A stretch of 55,130 bases of DNA from contig JAILJP010000108.1 of the NCBI GenBank assembly GCA_024694625.1, forward strand, positions 1-55,130, written 5' to 3'. Positions 49,965 through 55,130 of this stretch are shown here, piece by piece. The first letter of the stretch is position 1. Every line of letters starts with the position of its first letter. The notes below the pieces were generated by a model. The model saw only the letters and a list, made by a program, of their open reading frames with translations. It searched no databases and was not told where the DNA came from. The stretch comes from Lachnospiraceae bacterium (GTDB lineage: Bacteria > Bacillota > Clostridia > Lachnospirales > Lachnospiraceae). The position numbers and the translations under genes are program-made.

Positions 49965-52927
49965 GACATAATCTCCTTACAAAGTTCTTCACAGGCATCG
50001 GAATCCAATGCCGCTACCACCTGAGAAAGCTGTTTGATTTTTGGCTCCATCTCACTGCCAACATCAAAACTTTTCAACTCTTCCATAATCTCATCACAAG
50101 TACCTATATCAAAGGCAGCCATGGCTGTTTGTAATTGATGAATCAAGGATTGAAATTTTTCCGTACTGATTTTATCTTTCACTTCATCCTTTGGACGGCT
50201 CTGTTCTACATAACGATTGAGTTTGTCGTACAGCTCCATCCAGAAGTTTAAAAAGTACGGCGTAATATCCAGTACCGCATCCACATTTTGGGCTATGGCA
50301 GAAAACTCCAATTGCGCCGCAGCTCCATAAACCATCAAAGAGCCGCAAAGGGAAGCCGAGGTCTTCATGGCGTGAACCTTGATACGATAGGAGTTTAGAG
50401 CATCTTCATCAGAAGGATTTTCCTTTAACTTCTCGTAGTAGGATTCTAACTCCTTCTTTTCCATTTCTGCCACGTCCACAAACTGGCGGATGATTTGAAC
50501 TACCCCCTCAGCACTGCCCACATGCTCTAGCGCATAGGCACTGTCGATACCTTCGATTTCTGGCAATCCTGTTCCTTTTGTAGATTTCTTTTCTTTGGAA
50601 GCTTCCCTTCGAACTTCTTTCATCTTTTCTTTTGGAATGTTATTTAAAATCTTTTCTTCCAATAAATGCACTTCTATGGGCTTGGACAAAAAGTCGTGGA
50701 AACCTTCTTTTAAGTACTCCTCTTTTGCTCCCGTGACAGCATTGGCTGTCAATACGATAACGGTGGTCTCCCGGTTCAAGCCGTCTTTTTGCTCCTTGAT
50801 GCGATGCATGGCTTCCACACCGTCCATCTCCGGCATCATATGATCCATAAAGATAAGGTCGTATTTGTTTTCTTTGGTATAGCCCAAAGCTTCTGCCCCA
50901 CTAAAGGCTTTATCGATTTGAATCTTGGTTTCCTTTAACAGATTTGAAAAGACATTCAGATTCATGCCGTTGTCATCTACAACCAAAATTCTTGCCTCTT
51001 CTGCAGTAAATCCAACCTCATACTCTTCATCTTCGCTGAAAAGCGCATGTTCCCAATCTACTGTTCCAATGGGCTCTGAATCTACGATTTTTTGCTCAAT
51101 TTCAAAATAGAAATCACTGCCTTTTCCGTAAATACTGGCGACCTTTAATTCTGTTCCCATAAGGGCTAAAAGGCTGTTCACCAGATTCATACCAATACCG
51201 GTGCCTTCCACGTTTCGGTTCTTTTCCTCGTCAAATCTGGCGAACCTCTGGGAGAGCTTTTTCAAGTCATCGGACTTAATACCACTTCCGGAATCTTTCA
51301 CAGAAACCAAAATATGAAGTGTATCCTGATCCAAGGCTTTTCCGTAGAATCCCAAACGAACCTCGCCGCTATCTGTATACTTGCTGGCATTGGTCAAAAG
51401 ATTGATGATAATCTGTTTTAACCGAACATCATCACCGTAGAGCTTATCCGGCATGGAAGGAGAAACATCTACGATGAAATCCAATCCCTTACTTTCCATC
51501 TTGGATCGGGTAATGCTTAAGACATCGTAAATCATTTTTTTCACGGAATACTCTGCTGGAATTAATTCCATCTTTCCGGCTTCTAACTTTGAGAAATCCA
51601 AAATACTGTTAATCAAGGACAACAGCATATTTCCAGCATTTTTAATATCTCTGGCGTAGGACTTGATATTATCCTCCGAACTCTCTCGTAAAATCATGGT
51701 ATCCAAACCAAGCACTGTGTTAATGGGAGTTCTGATTTCATGAGACATGTTGGCAAGGAAGGTACTTTTCGCTTTACTTTCCGACTCTGCCCTTTCCACC
51801 TTTGCCAGCATTTCCTCACGTCGTTCTTTTTCTTCTCCGATTTGCTCTACGGTAAAGAGTACCTTTTGCAAAGGTTCCTCAGCTTTTCGATCCATGGCAA
51901 TATAATGAATACGAGACCAGCCATAGTATTTGCTGACGTATTCGATAACAAGAGAATTCTTCTCTTTCATCCGTTCCCGAATCGTGGTTAAATCCGCAAA
52001 CTCCAGCATAGCATCTAAGTATTCTTCCGTGGCATCATAGTGAAACATATTTTGCAATTGGGCGTTGGCGCCTATGTCCTTTGGACGGGCCTCATCCAAC
52101 TTCTCCTCCACACCTACAGGAGTCAAGGTGTCCTCTTCAATATTGATAATGTAGATCAATGCATATAGTTCGGTCATACAGGAGATACCGGACTTTTGCA
52201 TTTCCATTTCCATCTCTGCTCTTTTGTAAATCTGGTATGCAATGAAATAGAAAAACAATACCAATCCAAACAGTACCAACAATAGGCAGGTTAAGTAAAA
52301 GCCCACTCCCTCGTCAAAGTTTCTGTGGTAATAGTATTCCAAAGAATAATCGGACAAATCCAAATCATCCTTATAATAGAAAACACCACCGACCACCACT
52401 TCATCCTCCGGCTGAATCGGCATTTCTTTAAATTCTTCACTGGGAAAATAAACGATATAATCCCCTTTTTGTAAGGGAATCAAAAGATCTGTTCCATCTT
52501 TTTCATAATACAGCTGAATCTTGGATTCGTCGTAGTTCCCCAAATCCAGAGTCTGTACACATTCATCCTCCGTTCCCACGTACTGATGAATCTCAACTGT
52601 ACCATTCCAAAACTGATTGATATAACAATCCCCTATAATATTGATGCGAAGCATCCAAGAACTAACAGAATAGGTAGATTTGTTATAAAGGGCACCATCA
52701 TAAGTATTACCGTAGATATCCAAATCCTGTTTTACCCAGGCAGAAGTAGCATCGCCTCGAAAATGGAGATCCATATAGGTATCCTCGGTATCTTTTAATC
52801 CATCTACCACATGTGGGGTCTCATTAAATGCTGAAACATACATAAAATGAGCAACCCCACTGGCGACGGTTAGTATAGCTAAAATAAGTAAAGTAATGTG
52901 AAGACGTCTTCTTCTCTCCCCTGTCAT
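49961..52927 (-). CDS. Hybrid histidine kinase (HisKA-HATPase-REC-HPt)
   Basis: A 988-residue membrane sensor. Membrane helices at about 11-28 and 210-235 bracket an extracytoplasmic domain of about 180 residues that I do not recognise. A PAS-like region follows (about 245-360), then HisKA with H396 (MSHEIRTP), HATPase_c (N-box near 505-515, GTGIGMN near 575), a receiver with D695 (FMDHMMP) and an HPt domain with H852 (KVHAMK). The order mirrors the kinase core at 29015. The gene starts 19 bases after purD and is coupled to the receiver gene. Confidence 0.92.
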   Translation of the reverse strand: MTGERRRRLHITLLILAILTVASGVAHFMYVSAFNETPHVVDGLKDTEDTYMDLHFRGDATSAWVKQDLDIYGNTYDGALYNKSTYSVSSWMLRINIIGDCYINQFWNGTVEIHQYVGTEDECVQTLDLGNYDESKIQLYYEKDGTDLLIPLQKGDYIVYFPSEEFKEMPIQPEDEVVVGGVFYYKDDLDLSDYSLEYYYHRNFDEGVGFYLTCLLLVLFGLVLFFYFIAYQIYKRAEMEMEMQKSGISCMTELYALIYIINIEEDTLTPVGVEEKLDEARPKDIGANAQLQNMFHYDATEEYLDAMLEFADLTTIRERMKEKNSLVIEYVSKYYGWSRIHYIAMDRKAEEPLQKVLFTVEQIGEEKERREEMLAKVERAESESKAKSTFLANMSHEIRTPINTVLGLDTMILRESSEDNIKSYARDIKNAGNMLLSLINSILDFSKLEAGKMELIPAEYSVKKMIYDVLSITRSKMESKGLDFIVDVSPSMPDKLYGDDVRLKQIIINLLTNASKYTDSGEVRLGFYGKALDQDTLHILVSVKDSGSGIKSDDLKKLSQRFARFDEEKNRNVEGTGIGMNLVNSLLALMGTELKVASIYGKGSDFYFEIEQKIVDSEPIGTVDWEHALFSEDEEYEVGFTAEEARILVVDDNGMNLNVFSNLLKETKIQIDKAFSGAEALGYTKENKYDLIFMDHMMPEMDGVEAMHRIKEQKDGLNRETTVIVLTANAVTGAKEEYLKEGFHDFLSKPIEVHLLEEKILNNIPKEKMKEVRREASKEKKSTKGTGLPEIEGIDSAYALEHVGSAEGVVQIIRQFVDVAEMEKKELESYYEKLKENPSDEDALNSYRIKVHAMKTSASLCGSLMVYGAAAQLEFSAIAQNVDAVLDITPYFLNFWMELYDKLNRYVEQSRPKDEVKDKISTEKFQSLIHQLQTAMAAFDIGTCDEIMEELKSFDVGSEMEPKIKQLSQVVAALDSDACEELCKEIMS

Positions 52928-52946
52928 ACGATCTCACCTCATTATT

Positions 52947-54236
52947 TTACGCTTCGTCAATAGCCTTTCCGATATCGTGTCTCATATACTTGTTAGCAAA
53001 ATCAATCCACTCAGTGGCTTTATAAGCTTCTGCTCTTGCACTCTTTAAATCGGCTCCTTTGGCCGTAATGCCAAGTACTCTTCCTCCATTTGTCACGATA
53101 TCTCCCGCCTCATTAAAAGCGGTTCCGGCATGGAAGCAAAAATAGTTTTCTTCATCAAATTTTTCAAATCCGGTAATCTTGAATCCCTTTTCATAGGATA
53201 CCGGATATCCTTCGGATGCCAACACAACACAAACAGCAGCATTATCTTCGAATTCTAGGGTAAGCTGGTCCAATGTGCCGTCTACACAGGCTTCCATTAC
53301 ATCAATTATATCATTCTTCATTCTAGGAAGCACTACCTGAGCCTCAGGATCTCCAAAGCGGGCATTGTATTCCAATACCTTTGGACCTTCTTCTGTCAAC
53401 ATTAAACCGAAAAAGATGACACCTTTGAACTCTCTTCCTTCGGATTTCATAGCATCTACCGTCTTTTGATAAATGTATTTTTTACAGAACTCGTCTACTT
53501 CCTTTGTATAGAAGGGGCTAGGTGAAAAGGTTCCCATACCTCCGGTATTCAATCCGGTGTCTCCGTCGCCGGCACGCTTGTGATCCTGTGCGGAAGACAT
53601 AATCTGAATGGTATTTCCGTCTACAAAGGATAAAACAGAAACTTCACGTCCGGTCATGAACTCTTCCACTACCATGTGGTTTCCTGCATCACCAAACTTC
53701 TTGTCTGTCATGATTTCCTTTACGCCGGCCTTTGCCTCTTCCAAAGTGTTACAAATCAAAACACCCTTTCCCAGCGCTAAACCATCCGCCTTTAACACGA
53801 TAGGCATCTTTGCGGTTTCCAAATATGCCAATGCCTCGTCGGGGTTGTCAAAGGTTTCATATCCTGCAGTAGGAATATCGTACTTTTTCATAAGGTCTTT
53901 GGAAAACGCCTTACTTCCTTCCAAAATAGCAGCATTCTTTCTGGGGCCAAATACTTTTAATCCCTCAGCTTCAAAGGCATCTACAATACCACCTACCAAA
54001 GGATCATCCATACCAATAATGGTAAAGTCCACTTTGTTTTCCTTTGCAAAGGCCACCAACTTGTCAAATTCCATAGCGCCGATTGCTTCGCAGGAAATCT
54101 TTTTTCCTTCCACTTTCATGGATGCAATTCCTGCATTTCCCGGTGCGCAAATAATCTCAGAAACCCGAGGGCTCTTTGCAACCGCCTGACAAATCGCATG
54201 TTCTCTTCCGCCACTTCCTACTACTAAAACTTTCAT
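52947..54236 (-). CDS. purD: Phosphoribosylamine-glycine ligase
   Basis: ATP-grasp enzyme that joins phosphoribosylamine and glycine in purine synthesis. The start MKVLVVGSGGREHAI, the ATP-grasp LKADGLALGKGV and the metal-binding LEYNARFGDPE are all present. It has 429 residues, which is standard. SD is AAGGAG. No other pur genes follow; the hybrid kinase starts 19 bases downstream, so it may be carried on the purD transcript. Confidence 0.96.
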   Translation of the reverse strand: MKVLVVGSGGREHAICQAVAKSPRVSEIICAPGNAGIASMKVEGKKISCEAIGAMEFDKLVAFAKENKVDFTIIGMDDPLVGGIVDAFEAEGLKVFGPRKNAAILEGSKAFSKDLMKKYDIPTAGYETFDNPDEALAYLETAKMPIVLKADGLALGKGVLICNTLEEAKAGVKEIMTDKKFGDAGNHMVVEEFMTGREVSVLSFVDGNTIQIMSSAQDHKRAGDGDTGLNTGGMGTFSPSPFYTKEVDEFCKKYIYQKTVDAMKSEGREFKGVIFFGLMLTEEGPKVLEYNARFGDPEAQVVLPRMKNDIIDVMEACVDGTLDQLTLEFEDNAAVCVVLASEGYPVSYEKGFKITGFEKFDEENYFCFHAGTAFNEAGDIVTNGGRVLGITAKGADLKSARAEAYKATEWIDFANKYMRHDIGKAIDEA

Positions 54237-54374
54237 GAGTAATCTCCTTAAAAATTATGTTTCATATATCTGTCACGATATGTATGATTTTCATCAATCA
54301 CACATCTACTAATTATAGATTCCAAGCCCCGTTCGCGCAAGCAGAATCTCTTTTTATTACCCTTACCATATAAT

Positions 54375-54416
54375 AAAAACAGGGACTTATACGAATCTTT
54401 CGCATAAGCCCCTGTT
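54375..54416 (-). terminator. Intrinsic terminator after higA
   Basis: On the minus strand AACAGGGGCTTATGCG pairs with CGTATAAGTCCCTGTT (two G-U pairs), followed by TTTTATTAT. It separates the antitoxin gene from purD. Confidence 0.8.
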
Positions 54417-54432
54417 ATTTTTTTAGCTACTT

Positions 54433-54690
54433 TTATTTTACTGTTACCTTAAGCATATCCAAATCATACTGGTTTTGAATGTTCAGCCAAAACTGCGGAG
54501 TAGTTCCAAAGTACACTGCAAATCTCATAGCAGTATCAGCTGTTATTCCTCTCTTGCCACTTATGATATCACTAATCCTTGACTGAGGAATGTGTACATC
54601 CTTGGCGAGTCTATACGCTGTTAAATTCATAGGTTTCAAAAACTCTTCCTGTAATACTTCTCCTGGTGATGTAGGTTCTAAAATCATCAT
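54433..54690 (-). CDS. higA: HigA-family antitoxin
   Basis: An 85-residue helix-turn-helix antitoxin. HTH and family motifs are PGEVLQEEFL, AYRLAKDVHIPQSRISDI, GKRGITADTAMRFAVYFG and FWLNIQNQYDL. In HigBA modules the toxin gene precedes the antitoxin. Here AAGGAGG, overlapping the stop of a HigB remnant, serves as the SD. I chose the first of two ATG codons at 54690; a TTG ten codons earlier is unlikely. As its toxin is truncated, it is now an orphan antitoxin. Confidence 0.92.
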   Translation of the reverse strand: MMILEPTSPGEVLQEEFLKPMNLTAYRLAKDVHIPQSRISDIISGKRGITADTAMRFAVYFGTTPQFWLNIQNQYDLDMLKVTVK

Positions 54691-54703
54691 ATAGTCCACC
54701 TCC

Positions 54704-54817
54704 TTAGTGGTAATCTCCAATTTCTTGAATAATCACATTTCCTTTATTCCAATAAAAACAGATACGATATTGATCATTAATTCTTTTACTATGCTGTCCC
54801 TCTAACTGTCTTTTGAA
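54704..54817 (-). pseudogene. higB: Truncated HigB toxin remnant (C-terminal 37 codons)
   Basis: A 37-codon in-frame fragment, FKRQLEGQHSKRINDQYRIC and onward to IGDYH plus stop, matching the conserved C-terminus of HigB/RelE-fold mRNA interferases (RINDQYRICF is diagnostic). An in-frame TAA directly precedes it and no start codon or N-terminal two-thirds is present upstream. The stop overlaps the SD of higA as in an intact module. The lost part seems to have been replaced by the unrelated gene ending at 54834. Confidence 0.8.
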
Positions 54818-54833
54818 TTACATGGTACCCCTT

Positions 54834-55130
54834 CTAATTCACCCCAATTTCAAAATGATACCTTTTTTCAATCATTTTTAAGTACGCCTCATTATGAGAA
54901 GCAGCCACTAACATAGGTGCATATGCATCTCTTCCGGAAACATGATACATAAAGGAGTACTCTCCTCTCGGGTCTCCAAAATGATCTATGTACTGATCTA
55001 CAAATTCAAGGATTCCCCGCTGTATCTCGGAAATTCCCTCCGAATTATAGTCAACTGCTCCAAATCGGAGTTCATCTTTCTCATAGAATCCAACAAACTG
55101 CGGCGTAGGCGAAGATAATAATAACTCCCA
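54834..55130 (-). CDS. 3' end of an unrecognised gene running off the window
   Basis: An open frame of 98 codons plus TAG that enters from the right edge. The protein end reads SPTPQFVGFYEKDELRFGAV early and MIEKRYHFEIGVN at the C-terminus. The composition is that of a normal soluble protein, with aromatic and acidic residues spread throughout. I do not recognise the family. It sits directly before the truncated higB, 17 bases away. Confidence 0.6.
   Translation of the reverse strand, partial: WELLLSSPTPQFVGFYEKDELRFGAVDYNSEGISEIQRGILEFVDQYIDHFGDPRGEYSFMYHVSGRDAYAPMLVAASHNEAYLKMIEKRYHFEIGVN

Overview
The window reads as chromosomal DNA of a motile, anaerobic, low-to-moderate GC Gram-positive clostridium, most likely Lachnospiraceae. 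The evidence is a Firmicutes-type flagellin under a sigma-28/sigma-D promoter, a ferredoxin-like [FeFe]-hydrogenase with a HydE maturase, small families typical of this group (DUF4317, DUF4250, DUF6472), ECF-transporter S components and a strong c-di-GMP signalling theme. The genus cannot be set from the sequence alone. There are no rRNA or tRNA genes, no CRISPR array and no complete insertion sequence. Nearly all genes lie on the minus strand; the exceptions are the Ig-like surface protein, hydE, one membrane protein and one ECF S component.

Layout from left to right. 1-8100: flagellin, a DUF4317 protein, a group B-like [FeFe]-hydrogenase and two tandem membrane diguanylate cyclases. 8196-11240: a sulfur-assimilation unit cysK - Rrf2 regulator - metY, with a consensus promoter, a repeated operator-like dyad (TCCTA-N9-TAGGA) and a tiny leader ORF ending in cysteine. 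11430-14950: a secreted protein with Big_2 repeats and an ECF S component. 14951-15669: a gene-free island with two head-to-head structured palindromic elements framed by inverted copies of a short dispersed repeat. 15670-28384: hydE, DUF6472, hisC, an L,D-transpeptidase, a LacI-like/GGDEF fusion, nadE, hslO, a methyltransferase, a membrane protein and a VanW protein. 28457-39381: a receiver protein, a giant hybrid kinase, a solute-binding lipoprotein, a left-handed beta-helix protein, topoisomerase III and an AAA-like protein with degraded motifs. 39514-47464: peptidase T, a lipase-like hydrolase, recJ with an OhrR/MarR regulator, pta, a CapA protein, an ECF S component and DUF4250. 47477-54236: an HD-GYP phosphodiesterase, a receiver protein, a second hybrid kinase and purD. 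54433-55130: a HigA antitoxin, a truncated HigB toxin and the 3' end of an unknown gene.

How the genes fit together. Three GGDEF proteins and one HD-GYP protein suggest that c-di-GMP is made and broken down in response to several inputs. Two loci encode a hybrid histidine kinase (HisKA-HATPase-REC-HPt) directly upstream of a receiver protein with no DNA-binding output. In one locus the next gene is the HD-GYP enzyme, which suggests a phosphorelay that ends in c-di-GMP turnover. The other locus begins with a solute-binding lipoprotein, and its kinase carries an ECF-S-like membrane domain fused to a beta-propeller. The most unusual non-coding feature is the 15030-15652 island upstream of hydE: its two elements share short conserved blocks and an identical 10-nt loop on stems whose sequences differ but still pair, as expected of a structured RNA or RNA-like mobile element.
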